Part shown: positions 1 to 6,696 of the stretch, piece after piece
How positions within the stretch are numbered: position 1 is the stretch's first letter
How the letters are laid out: each line of letters starts with the position of its first letter
DNA from: Victivallales bacterium
GTDB taxonomy: Bacteria; Verrucomicrobiota; Lentisphaeria; Oligosphaerales; Lenti-02
DNA: 9,461 nucleotides
Direction: 5' to 3'
NCBI GenBank assembly: GCA_018648945.1
Contig: JABGQJ010000267.1
Span: forward strand, 1 to 9,461
The notes under the pieces: model-generated
The model's database searches: none
What the model was told of the DNA's origin: nothing
What the model saw: the letters and a program-made list of their open reading frames with translations, nothing else
Made by a program: the position numbers and the translations under genes

Positions 1-369
1 GGCTACCTGGACAACGCCACCGTGCTCTACGGCTTCGGCAAGGAACCGTCGCAGGCCGACTGGACCGTGAATGTCCCCAAGACGGCCCGCTACGCCGTGG
101 TCGTGCGCTACGCCAGCACCTACCCGCGAATCCTCGCTGGCATCAAGGTGGATGGCGACTTCCCCAACGACTGCCTCGACGTCATGCGCCTGCCGCCAAC
201 CGCTGGCTGGGGCTATGAGGAAGACCACTGGCACGATGGCATCCCTGGCGGCGAGGAATGCGCCGATCTCAGCCTGCGACTCACCGCAGGGAAACACACG
301 CTCAGCCTGCTCAGCCTCTCCGTCTCCTTCAATCTCGACTGGATCGCCCTCGTCCCCCTTGCGCCATAG
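1..369 (+). CDS. C-terminal fragment of a protein ending in a CBM6/CBM35-like beta-sandwich
   Basis: The reading frame is open from the window edge to a TAG at 367-369, giving 122 visible residues; the true start lies upstream. The sequence alternates short beta strands: YAVVVRYAS near residues 29-37, then a Trp/Glu/His-rich loop (WGYEEDHWHDG), and ends in AGKHTLSLLSLSVSFNLDWI. An ending of the type G-x-H-T-L followed by a Leu/Asp/Trp strand is typical of CBM6/CBM35-like carbohydrate-binding beta-sandwiches, which sit at the C-terminus of many secreted glycoside hydrolases, lyases and some FAD-dependent oxidoreductases. The catalytic part is off the window, so the enzyme type is unknown. A GTG at 22 is in frame but has no reason to be the start, because similarity to the fold continues from residue 1. 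I am fairly sure this is coding and moderately sure of the fold. Confidence 0.7.
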   Translation, partial: GYLDNATVLYGFGKEPSQADWTVNVPKTARYAVVVRYASTYPRILAGIKVDGDFPNDCLDVMRLPPTAGWGYEEDHWHDGIPGGEECADLSLRLTAGKHTLSLLSLSVSFNLDWIALVPLAP

Positions 370-384
370 TGCCGCACAGTACGC

Positions 385-399
385 TCGGCGTGATGCCGA
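385..399 (+). terminator. Small hairpin just after the first gene, possible terminator
   Basis: TCGGC (385-389) and GCCGA (395-399) form a perfect 5-bp stem with a 5-nt loop, 15 nt after the TAG at 367-369. Only TTT follows, so it is weak as an intrinsic terminator. Its position is its main support. Confidence 0.25.
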
Positions 400-457
400 T
401 TTCGCGTCGGACGTAGGGCTTTCCCCGGCCGGTGAGGGCCATGTATGAGGGTCGGTT

Positions 458-578
458 TGGAGCGTTCGCGGCCTCGCGAACACCCGTCCCAGGCGATTGC
501 CAATCCACAGCATGGCTGTTCGACGGGCGATGGTCCCCCGGCGCTTTGCGCCGTGTTCGCGAGGCCGCGAACTCTCCA
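458..578. repeat. Long inverted repeat with a nested hairpin
   Basis: The left arm (458-483) and right arm (553-578) are reverse complements at 25 of 26 positions. The only mismatch is at C463 against T573. The shared core is TTCGCGGCCTCGCGAACAC (465-483), whose reverse complement lies at 553-571. The loop is 69 nt and contains a second perfect hairpin abutting the right arm: CGGCGC (539-544), TTT, GCGCCG (548-553). Each core is itself close to a palindrome, so alternative foldings are possible. There is no gene inside. It could be a miniature mobile element, a REP-like sequence or a structured RNA; no target-site duplication was identified. Confidence 0.75.
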
Positions 579-619
579 GGATTCCCCCACGGGCCTTCCT
601 CCGGCGAAGCGCGACGAAC

Positions 620-755
620 GGGCAGAGCCGGGAGCGCTGGCTTCCAGCCGGCATCTTCCCCCTCCTCCAGAGCCCGACGCACCTACCTGGGAACCGGATC
701 CGTGGCTACGCGCCGGGCCTGGAAGTGCGAGCCGCCTGGGACCACGGCTCTGCCC
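620..755. repeat. 11-bp inverted repeat around a cruciform-like segment
   Basis: GGGCAGAGCCG (620-630) and its exact reverse complement CGGCTCTGCCC (745-755) bracket about 114 nt. Just inside the left arm is a compact imperfect hairpin at 627-652: outer GCCG (627-630) pairs with CGGC (649-652), inner GCTGG (636-640) pairs with CCAGC (644-648), with a 3-nt loop CTT and a GGAGC bulge at 631-635. The bracketed segment also holds the hairpin repeat at 665-722, so the whole could be one composite element. Confidence 0.55.
665..722 (+). repeat. Dispersed hairpin repeat, copy 1
   Basis: Left arm 667-679 pairs with right arm 711-722 over 11 base pairs, with one bulged base (A671) and one mismatch (A677 against C713). 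Positions 665-690 match 9390-9415 at 21 of 26 bases; four of the five differences are A here against G there, and the shared right part is CCTACCTGG. Both copies then continue, after 20 and 27 nt respectively, into the same CGCCGGGCC (711-719 and 9443-9451). Same order, same orientation and similar spacing argue for a common origin. Confidence 0.55.
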
Positions 756-775
756 CACGTGCCATCTTCCGCACG

Positions 776-806
776 TTGAAGACAAGGGCAAGGGCGTGTC
801 TAGTAT
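776..806 (+). promoter_or_regulatory. Candidate sigma-70-type promoter of the HEAT/TPR gene
   Basis: TTGAAG (776-781) and TAGTAT (801-806) each match 4 of 6 positions of the -35 and -10 consensus, with a 19-nt spacer that is longer than ideal. They lie about 50 bp before the ATG at 856, and the ribosome binding site GGAGAGAG (843-850) follows. The call is weak; sigma factors of the likely host phyla may prefer other sequences. Confidence 0.3.
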
Positions 807-855
807 TCTGGTGCCGGTCGCGAAGAAAAGGGGCAAGCTGACGGAGAGAGATTCC

Positions 856-3498
856 ATGCGCATGCGGCTCGTTTCACGAGTAGGGATTCCCGGTCTGGTT
901 CGCCAATTCGGCCTCGCCGTGTTCCTTGTGGTGCTGCCAGTCGCGAGCCAGGGGCAGGGAGATGTGGCCGGACCAGCTGCCAGGAAGAACACCTTGGCAG
1001 AACGGCAGCGTGCCATCCGCGAACTGAGCGACAAGGACTTCGCGGTCAGGGAAGCGGCAACCCGTTTCCTTTGGCAGTGCGGCCTCGCCGCACAGCCCCT
1101 TCTCGAGCAGGCAGTGGCTGGAGGCGACCCCGAGGCGTCCATCCGGGCTGGGAGTCTCCTCGGACGATTCGCCAAGAAAGACGTGGGGAAGCTCCCCCCT
1201 GACCGGGCTGGTCGGCTCTCCCTGTATGCCTTGGAGGCACGGCGGAACCCACGGGTGGGAGTGTGGAAACTGTTCAAGGAGGAACCGACGGAAGAGGAAT
1301 TGAGGGAATTCCTCCTCGCCATCCCAGACGTGCCGAAGAGACGCCAGGCGGTAGCTGCTCTGTCCGCGTTCCCCATGCACCTTCTCAAGCTCGCCCTCGC
1401 GCGCGGCCCCGAACCAGCCGAGTCGCTTCTCAAGGCCGCTGCTGCTTCAGGCGATCCCGATGCAGTCCGGCGTTGGGTCGCCTACCTCGTGGTCACCAAC
1501 CGGGCTGGGAAAGCCCGGGATGCACTGGAGAAACAAGCGGTTGACGGCACCCTTGCCAAGGGGAGACTGCCCCTGCTCTCCGCCCTGCACTACGCGACCG
1601 GCGACCATGACCAGGCGCTGGAACTGGCGGAACAGATCGGGTACGACGACGTGAAGCTCAGCGTCGCAATCAAGCGCGAAGACTGGATCACTGTCGGCGA
1701 ACAGATCGCCACAGCAACCACGAACGAGGCGGCTGGGCTGGCCGTCCGGTCACATGCCGCTCGGCTGGCGGGAGACGATGCCCGTGCCGACGAATTGCTG
1801 GCACTGGTCCTGACGCAGGGGACGAGCCGAGCGGAAGTGAGCCACTGCTACAACCTGCTCCTCGTCGAGGACCGCATCGACGACATGCTCAAACTGCTGG
1901 GGATGCACGGTCGCGGACGCGATGCCCAGCGCCGCTTCCTCTCGGCCCTGGGACGGCTGGAGGACGCCAGACAGATCGGTCGCCAACCGGGAAACAAGAA
2001 GCCCCAGGAGGCCCAGCCCGTGAGCGCCTCGCAGGTCGTCACGGAAGCCCAACTGCAGATTGCGTTCGACAAGGTGTTGAAAGAGAAGGGACTGGAGAAT
2101 CCCCTCCTCCCTTATGCCATACACAACGAACGACAACACGGCTTCCACCAGCTCGCGCTCCGCCATTCCGCCCAACTGGTCGCTGCTCACCGGGCTGCGG
2201 ACAGCAAGGACGAGAGGAAGATCCGGGCTGCCATCGAGGCACCATTTCGTCCCGGAGTCCCAGCCCAGCGCCTCTTTGACGCGATCGAGGCTACTGCTCC
2301 GGAGACACCCCTGCCAGCCGTGATGCAGCGAGTGTCGGCGCTTCTCCACTTCGAGGGCCCTCTGGAACCTGTCCGACGACTGGTGGCAGAAGGACTGGAG
2401 TCCTCCCTCAAGCCGGCAGGGATGTCGGCGAGCAATTGGTATCTCATGCTTGCAGAGGTCTGCTGGTCACGCGGGCTGGACAAGGAAGCCATCGAGTGCA
2501 CCAAACACACCTCTGGAGCGGGCAGGTCCCAGCTCCGGCTAGCCCAGAGCATGCTTCCTTGCCTTCCTGAGAAGCAACGCATTCCGTTCGCGAGGTGGGC
2601 TGCTCGCGAAGCGCTGGAATGGGGTACCGACAGCGAGATCAGGACCGCGGTCGAGCTACTGGCCGTCTGTGACCTCTTGATTCCCGACGACGACAGCGAC
2701 ATGAAGGCCCTGTACCCGCTCCTTGCCGTTGGTCGTGGCGGGCGAGGCGCGTACGCCTCGGGAATCGTCTACCATTTCAGGCTGCTTGGGAGTCCCGGCG
2801 TGGGCACGGCGACCAGACTACAGCACTACCGCCGGATTCCGGGGCCCGACGAGTTGTGGAGCATGACCCAGGTGTTCATCGAAGAACGCCGGTTCGCCGA
2901 AGCGCTTCGGGAGAGCAAGTTCCGGGAACTCCAGTTGGTGAGTCAGAGCTGCGTGACCGACTGGGACTGGGGCTTGCCGCCCATCGCACGACACCGCCGG
3001 CTGCAGATCGCCGCCCTGCTAGGCTTGGGGAAACGCGAAGAGGCCAAGCGCCTGGCGCGTTCTGCGGAGGTCTGGGCCATCGATGGGGATGACGCCATCC
3101 TGCTACACGAGATTCTCATGGGCGCAGGGCTGAAGGAAGAGGCCGATCACGTCTTCCGAGCCGCCTACCGAGCGCTGGGAGGCACCGAACAGGGGCGCGG
3201 CCTGCCCGACAGGGATCTGAACAACCTGGCGTGGCTCTGCGCAGGCTGCGGCGAGGAGCTTGAGCAGGCACGCCGATACGTCGAGCAGGCGATCAAGGCT
3301 TCCCCCGGCGAAGCGACCTGCCACGACACCCTAGCCCATGTACTGGCCGCCCAGGGGAAGCTCGACGCAGCCATCGCGATGCAGCGCCGCGCCGTGGCTC
3401 TCGCCCCATGGGGTGGAGACTTCGGGCAGGACTACCGGGGATCCCTGCGCGAGTTCATCAAGCGCAAAGCGCAACAGAAACAGACCAAGAACCGCTGA
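856..3498 (+). CDS. Exported HEAT/TPR alpha-solenoid protein, function unknown
   Basis: The product has 880 residues. The ATG at 856 was chosen because GGAGAGAG (843-850) ends 5 nt before it and because the protein then begins with a signal peptide: basic residues in 1-17, a hydrophobic core around 18-30 (FGLAVFLVVLPVA) and likely cleavage near ASQGQG. Mature residues about 46-105 look like a HEAT/PBS-lyase-type repeat (SDKDFAVREAATRFLWQCG, then a conserved-looking QPLLEQA helix). The middle 400-600 residues are Ala/Leu-rich helices with TPR-like spacing (for example ATGDHDQALELAEQIGYD). Residues about 788-855 are a clear TPR pair, starting LNNLAWLCAGCGEELEQARR and including ATCHDTLAHVLAAQGKLDAA. 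The C-terminus is Lys/Arg/Gln-rich. Such repeats serve as protein-binding scaffolds; no catalytic motif is visible and no partner can be named. It is monocistronic in this window and converges on the minus-strand gene at 3550. Existence and export are well supported, the role is not. Confidence 0.88.
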   Translation: MRMRLVSRVGIPGLVRQFGLAVFLVVLPVASQGQGDVAGPAARKNTLAERQRAIRELSDKDFAVREAATRFLWQCGLAAQPLLEQAVAGGDPEASIRAGSLLGRFAKKDVGKLPPDRAGRLSLYALEARRNPRVGVWKLFKEEPTEEELREFLLAIPDVPKRRQAVAALSAFPMHLLKLALARGPEPAESLLKAAAASGDPDAVRRWVAYLVVTNRAGKARDALEKQAVDGTLAKGRLPLLSALHYATGDHDQALELAEQIGYDDVKLSVAIKREDWITVGEQIATATTNEAAGLAVRSHAARLAGDDARADELLALVLTQGTSRAEVSHCYNLLLVEDRIDDMLKLLGMHGRGRDAQRRFLSALGRLEDARQIGRQPGNKKPQEAQPVSASQVVTEAQLQIAFDKVLKEKGLENPLLPYAIHNERQHGFHQLALRHSAQLVAAHRAADSKDERKIRAAIEAPFRPGVPAQRLFDAIEATAPETPLPAVMQRVSALLHFEGPLEPVRRLVAEGLESSLKPAGMSASNWYLMLAEVCWSRGLDKEAIECTKHTSGAGRSQLRLAQSMLPCLPEKQRIPFARWAAREALEWGTDSEIRTAVELLAVCDLLIPDDDSDMKALYPLLAVGRGGRGAYASGIVYHFRLLGSPGVGTATRLQHYRRIPGPDELWSMTQVFIEERRFAEALRESKFRELQLVSQSCVTDWDWGLPPIARHRRLQIAALLGLGKREEAKRLARSAEVWAIDGDDAILLHEILMGAGLKEEADHVFRAAYRALGGTEQGRGLPDRDLNNLAWLCAGCGEELEQARRYVEQAIKASPGEATCHDTLAHVLAAQGKLDAAIAMQRRAVALAPWGGDFGQDYRGSLREFIKRKAQQKQTKNR

Positions 3499-3540
3499 AG
3501 GACCCGCATTCGGTGATGGCAGCGACGGCATCTTGGTCTG
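3481..3540. terminator. Inverted repeat at the convergent junction, possible bidirectional terminator
   Basis: CAGACCAAGA (3481-3490) and TCTTGGTCTG (3531-3540) are exact reverse complements. The first arm lies in the last codons of the HEAT/TPR gene (stop TGA 3496-3498), and the second lies 10 nt before the 3' end of the minus-strand gene (stop at 3550-3552). The 40-nt loop could be shortened by an inner ACCG (3491-3494)/CGGT (3511-3514) pairing. No T-tract follows on either strand, so it is not a textbook intrinsic terminator. Its place between two converging genes is what suggests transcription stop or mRNA 3'-end protection. Confidence 0.4.
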
Positions 3541-3549
3541 CGCCGCTGG

Positions 3550-6525
3550 TCATTCCTTGGGCGAGATCAGCAACCGGTTGCCCCAGGCACCGCTGCCGTA
3601 GGGGGCCACGATCTCGGCCTTGGACCAGGCCTTGTCGTCGAAGCCGACATCCTGCCAGCCGGGCACGACCTTTTCTGCGGTCTTCCAGGCCATATCCGAA
3701 ACAATGGACAGTTCCTTGCCATCGGGAAGCACAATCCGCAGATCGCAGAGGAAGCTGGCGGGGGCCTTGCCGGCGTCCATGGCCTCGACTGTGATCAGAT
3801 TCTCCCCCTGCTTGAGAAGGGCTTCAACCGGAAGGCGATGGGCCTGGTTCCAGCTGTCGTCCTCGACCACCACCTTGCCGTTCACGCGGAGGACAAGCCG
3901 GTCGTCTGCCGTGGCGATGAGACATGCTTCCTTGGGAACGGCAGTCAGCTCGAAACGGCGGCGCAACACGCAAGTGCTTTCCGCCACCACGCTCGCGCCG
4001 GGGAGCCAGATCCAGTTGGCCTTGCCTGCGTACGCCTCGGTCTCGCCCAAGTAGCGAGCTTGCTCGCGCAACGAACGCCCCGTGAGTTCCTCGACTCGGG
4101 GTGCGGCAAACACCAGCGGGGGTGTCTTGGGCCATTCCTCAGCAATCGTGTAGAGGCGCGCATCATAGGGGCCAAGCTCATCGCGGAAGCGTCCCCGGCT
4201 CAGCTTCAGCAGACCGTGACTGGCGGGCAGACCCGCGTCGCCGGTGAGCACGTGCAGCTCCTTGCCGGCCCACGGCACCCTCCCCATCAGCGTCGTCGGC
4301 TCGGGCGACTCGTTCACCACGATCAGGAACTCGCTGTCCGAGGCGCGCTTGACACACCACGCCAGACTCTCGCCCTCGATCCGGTACCGGTCACGCGGCA
4401 TGGTCTCACCCGCCAACACGGCGGAGACCGAGGCGAGATCGCGCGTCGTCGCCAGCAACACGTCCCAATGCTCGGGGACCGCAATGTAGTGCGTACCCCA
4501 ATACATGATGCCGTGGGCACCGTGCACCACCGCGTCATAGGCCATGAAACGGCTCTGCTCGAAGGTGGGGAAGACCGCGTCCGGCGCCTTGCGGTTGCTC
4601 AGATGCTGCCAGGCGAAGCCTTGGAGCGTCATCCAAACCGGCTTCCGATGGTCTGTGCTCGCCAGCGTCTTCCGGGTGTAGGCACCGACGCTGGTAACCG
4701 TCTTGTCCTCCATCTCGGAGTGGCTACCACCCTCGGGAACCGGGTAGATGTCAACCCCGGAGATATCGCAGACCTGATTGTAGCGGGCCAGATCCGCCAC
4801 GGTGCCGCGCGGGGCGGCGTTCAGCCAGAGCGGATGCCATGGGTCGAGACGACGGTAGAAGTCGTAGGCCGCAAGCAGGGGAGGCAACGGCGTGCCATTC
4901 CACAGGGGCTCGTCCACCAGGTAGTAGTTCAGCACATTGGGCATGACCGACAGCGCCTTGACCATACCGGTTGCCTTCTCCTTCCACTTGGCGCGCGCGG
5001 CTGGATCCTCGGGCACAGCATTGGGAAGGGAGGGAGCCGCCATCAGCCCGAAACTCGCCAACCGCTCCACCGTCTCCTCACCTCCCCCACAGCGGACCAG
5101 ATTGACCCCTGCCCCGGCCAGATCGGCCAGCGCCCGTTCACTACCTGCCGCATTCCACACGCCGATGGGGAAGAACGGCGTGGTGCCATCGACCATCATG
5201 ATCCCGTCTGCGCGCGGGATCACGCGGCGGCCCGCAAGGGGAGTCCTGGCCTGGGACAGCGGACAGGACCGCTTCCCGAGGGAAATGCCCTTGGCGCCGA
5301 AAGCCTCCACCGTCAGTTTCCCAATGGCACCGGGAAGCGCGAACGCGGTCTCGCTGCCGACCTCGCCGGACACGCGCAGTTCCTGCTGGCCGCGTGCCAG
5401 GCGCACCACCGCGCGGGCCATGCCAGGGCGGGTCGCGCGCACGAAACCACACACCCTATCGTTCGGTTGTCCTGGGAAGAACATGTCGCGGTAACGCGGC
5501 TGAGTAAGGACGAGCTCGAAGGGCGGAGGCGGCACCGCCCGCCCAATCTCGCGCAACTCAAGAGCATCGAAACACGCACTGCCCGGGCCACGCACCTGGA
5601 GCGTGAGGAACAGCTTGCCCGCTGGCTTCTGGGGCGCATCAAACTCCAGTGTCCGGGTTTGCCAGGAGGCAAAACAGTCCTGCCAGGCCATCCCGTCATG
5701 CTGGCCGATGGCACCGTAGTCGCGGCCATCCTTGATCAATCGGCCCCAACTGGTGAACACGCGGAAAAACTGAAAGCCCGTGCTCTCTGTGGAGCCACCC
5801 GCCGCCCGAACCGCATAGGTCAACCGGTAGCGGCGCCCGGTCTGGGTGACAATGCCTCGGCGGATCGCGGCGGGATCGTCGCCCTTTGCCCTACCTGACA
5901 CCTGCAAGCACGCCTTGCCCTCACGGGGCGACTCCTTGGCCACCCGGCACCCGCCGGCGAACTCCCAAGTCGGCGCGTCGGTCTCAAAGGAAGCACTGAA
6001 GAGACAGCCTTCCTTGACCGGCTCCGGCTTGGCCTGCTGCACGGCTACATCGTCGTAGCGGACCTCGCCAGGTCCCTGCAACTGCAGCACGAGGTATGGT
6101 GGTTTCATCTTCTCCCGGAAAGTGAAGCGGAAACGGATCTGCTCCCAGCCGCCGTTGGCCACCCGCCAGACAGTGTTCGTGCAGCGGCCGTACTTGCCGT
6201 CTTGTTTCCACCACTCCAGGTAGACCCGGTACTTGGTGCCCGCCGCAGCCTTGACGGAATAGCCGACCATGTACTGTTGACCACCCGCCAGCGCCAGGTC
6301 CGTCTGCACCCAGAGCGGCATCTCCTTGGCCGTCGCGGCCCGTAGACGCACGCAATGCCCCGCGCCATCCTCCCGCTCCACCCAATCGGCCTGCTTTCCC
6401 TTGCGGATCTGCCAGGGGCGCCCAGCCCCCCCGGCGCGTTCCTCGAAGCCGGGATTGAGTACGAGATTGGCCGCAAAGGCCGACGAGGCAAGAAGCGCGA
6501 CGAGAGCAAGCAGTTGCACACGCAT
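3550..6525 (-). CDS. Exported multidomain glycoside-hydrolase-like protein with carbohydrate-binding domains
   Basis: The product has 991 residues. The start at 6525 has GGAGAG (6531-6536) 5 nt upstream and opens a signal peptide (MRVQLLALVALLASSAFAA). The frame stays open far upstream opposite the GH127 gene, but that part is a shadow. Domains: about 20-165, a CBM4/9-like beta-sandwich starting NLVLNPGFEE and ending GEVRYDDVAV; about 172-325, a second similar domain; about 330-430, a beta-rich linker; about 435-720, a TIM-barrel of glycoside hydrolase clan A character (GIMMVDGTTPFFPIGVWNAA; NYYLVDEPLWNG with Asp538-Glu539 as candidate acid/base; KPVWMTLQGFAW; GIMYWGTHY near 672-680); then a small beta domain; and 838-991, a GH2/GH78-type sugar-binding-like sandwich starting WIWLPG and containing LRVNGK. 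The expected strand-7 nucleophile position carries Gln635 rather than Glu. It is divergent from GH127 across a 171-bp region. Substrate unknown; an arabinose- or rhamnose-containing plant glycan is a guess from neighbours. Confidence 0.85.
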   Translation of the reverse strand: MRVQLLALVALLASSAFAANLVLNPGFEERAGGAGRPWQIRKGKQADWVEREDGAGHCVRLRAATAKEMPLWVQTDLALAGGQQYMVGYSVKAAAGTKYRVYLEWWKQDGKYGRCTNTVWRVANGGWEQIRFRFTFREKMKPPYLVLQLQGPGEVRYDDVAVQQAKPEPVKEGCLFSASFETDAPTWEFAGGCRVAKESPREGKACLQVSGRAKGDDPAAIRRGIVTQTGRRYRLTYAVRAAGGSTESTGFQFFRVFTSWGRLIKDGRDYGAIGQHDGMAWQDCFASWQTRTLEFDAPQKPAGKLFLTLQVRGPGSACFDALELREIGRAVPPPPFELVLTQPRYRDMFFPGQPNDRVCGFVRATRPGMARAVVRLARGQQELRVSGEVGSETAFALPGAIGKLTVEAFGAKGISLGKRSCPLSQARTPLAGRRVIPRADGIMMVDGTTPFFPIGVWNAAGSERALADLAGAGVNLVRCGGGEETVERLASFGLMAAPSLPNAVPEDPAARAKWKEKATGMVKALSVMPNVLNYYLVDEPLWNGTPLPPLLAAYDFYRRLDPWHPLWLNAAPRGTVADLARYNQVCDISGVDIYPVPEGGSHSEMEDKTVTSVGAYTRKTLASTDHRKPVWMTLQGFAWQHLSNRKAPDAVFPTFEQSRFMAYDAVVHGAHGIMYWGTHYIAVPEHWDVLLATTRDLASVSAVLAGETMPRDRYRIEGESLAWCVKRASDSEFLIVVNESPEPTTLMGRVPWAGKELHVLTGDAGLPASHGLLKLSRGRFRDELGPYDARLYTIAEEWPKTPPLVFAAPRVEELTGRSLREQARYLGETEAYAGKANWIWLPGASVVAESTCVLRRRFELTAVPKEACLIATADDRLVLRVNGKVVVEDDSWNQAHRLPVEALLKQGENLITVEAMDAGKAPASFLCDLRIVLPDGKELSIVSDMAWKTAEKVVPGWQDVGFDDKAWSKAEIVAPYGSGAWGNRLLISPKE

Positions 6526-6696
6526 GAAGTCTCTCCATGAGTCCGAGACGCAGTACGAACGGAATTCTGCCTCTAGTCTAGCGGGTTGGCGCGACCGTGC
6601 AACGGCCAGAGCGTTGCCCCGCCACAGATAATCCCGACCCATACGTGCTACCTTACAGACACCCCCGCAAACCACGGCACCCCGAGGAGTTCCCCA
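6526..6696. promoter_or_regulatory. Divergent intergenic region between the GH-like gene and GH127
   Basis: These 171 bp must hold promoters for both outward-facing genes, and any shared operator. The minus-side ribosome binding site is GGAGAG (6531-6536 read on the minus strand). The plus-side site is GAGGAG (6684-6689), 7 nt before the ATG at 6697. A CTAG-T-CTAG repeat at 6572-6580 is the only compact symmetric motif I see. On the plus strand GATAAT (6627-6632) resembles a -10 box but has no matching -35 box at proper spacing. Confidence 0.5.
6575..6602 (-). promoter_or_regulatory. Candidate promoter of the minus-strand GH-like gene
   Basis: Read on the minus strand, TTGCAC (6602-6597) and TAGACT (6580-6575) are separated by 16 nt and end about 50 nt before the start codon at 6525. 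TAGACT matches the -10 consensus at 4 of 6 positions; the -35 match is poor beyond TTG. The -10 overlaps the CTAG-T-CTAG repeat, where a regulator could block it. Weak call. Confidence 0.25.

Larger units (their letters stand above)
370..855. other. Repeat-rich intergenic region without a credible gene
   Basis: About 485 bp lie between the upstream stop and the ATG at 856. The frame of the downstream gene happens to stay open back to 445, but that part reads as low-complexity Arg/Pro/Ala-rich protein, has no ribosome binding site at its ATG and precedes a clear signal peptide at 856. I therefore read it as non-coding. It holds a small hairpin at 385-399, a 26-bp inverted repeat at 458-578 with a nested hairpin, an 11-bp inverted repeat at 620-630/745-755, a cruciform-like element at 627-652, a dispersed hairpin repeat at 665-722, and a candidate promoter at 776-806. 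The segment around 620-660 resembles a kind of intergenic repeat that, when mistranslated, gives AGFQPA or GWKPALP strings in many GC-rich environmental genomes. That resemblance is from memory and unverified. Confidence 0.7.

Noticed and set aside
445..855. In-frame upstream extension of the HEAT/TPR gene (137 extra residues)
   Set aside because: It runs through several inverted repeats, reads as Arg/Pro/Ala-rich low complexity, and would bury the signal peptide that begins at 856 behind a good ribosome binding site.
213..1433. Minus-strand open frame of 406 codons
   Set aside because: It crosses two plus-strand coding ends and the repeat region, with Ser/Arg/Gly-rich shadow composition.
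2587..2610. Perfect 8-bp inverted repeat TTCGCGAG/CTCGCGAA inside the HEAT/TPR gene, similar to the core at 465
   Set aside because: It is explained by codons for ordinary residues (FAR and REA on either side of WAA) within a continuous frame; the similarity is short.
3838..5898. Plus-strand open frame of 686 codons opposite the GH-like gene
   Set aside because: It is antisense to a protein with clear domains, has His/Arg/Gly/Gln-rich composition and no recognisable motif; high GC suppresses stops in that frame.
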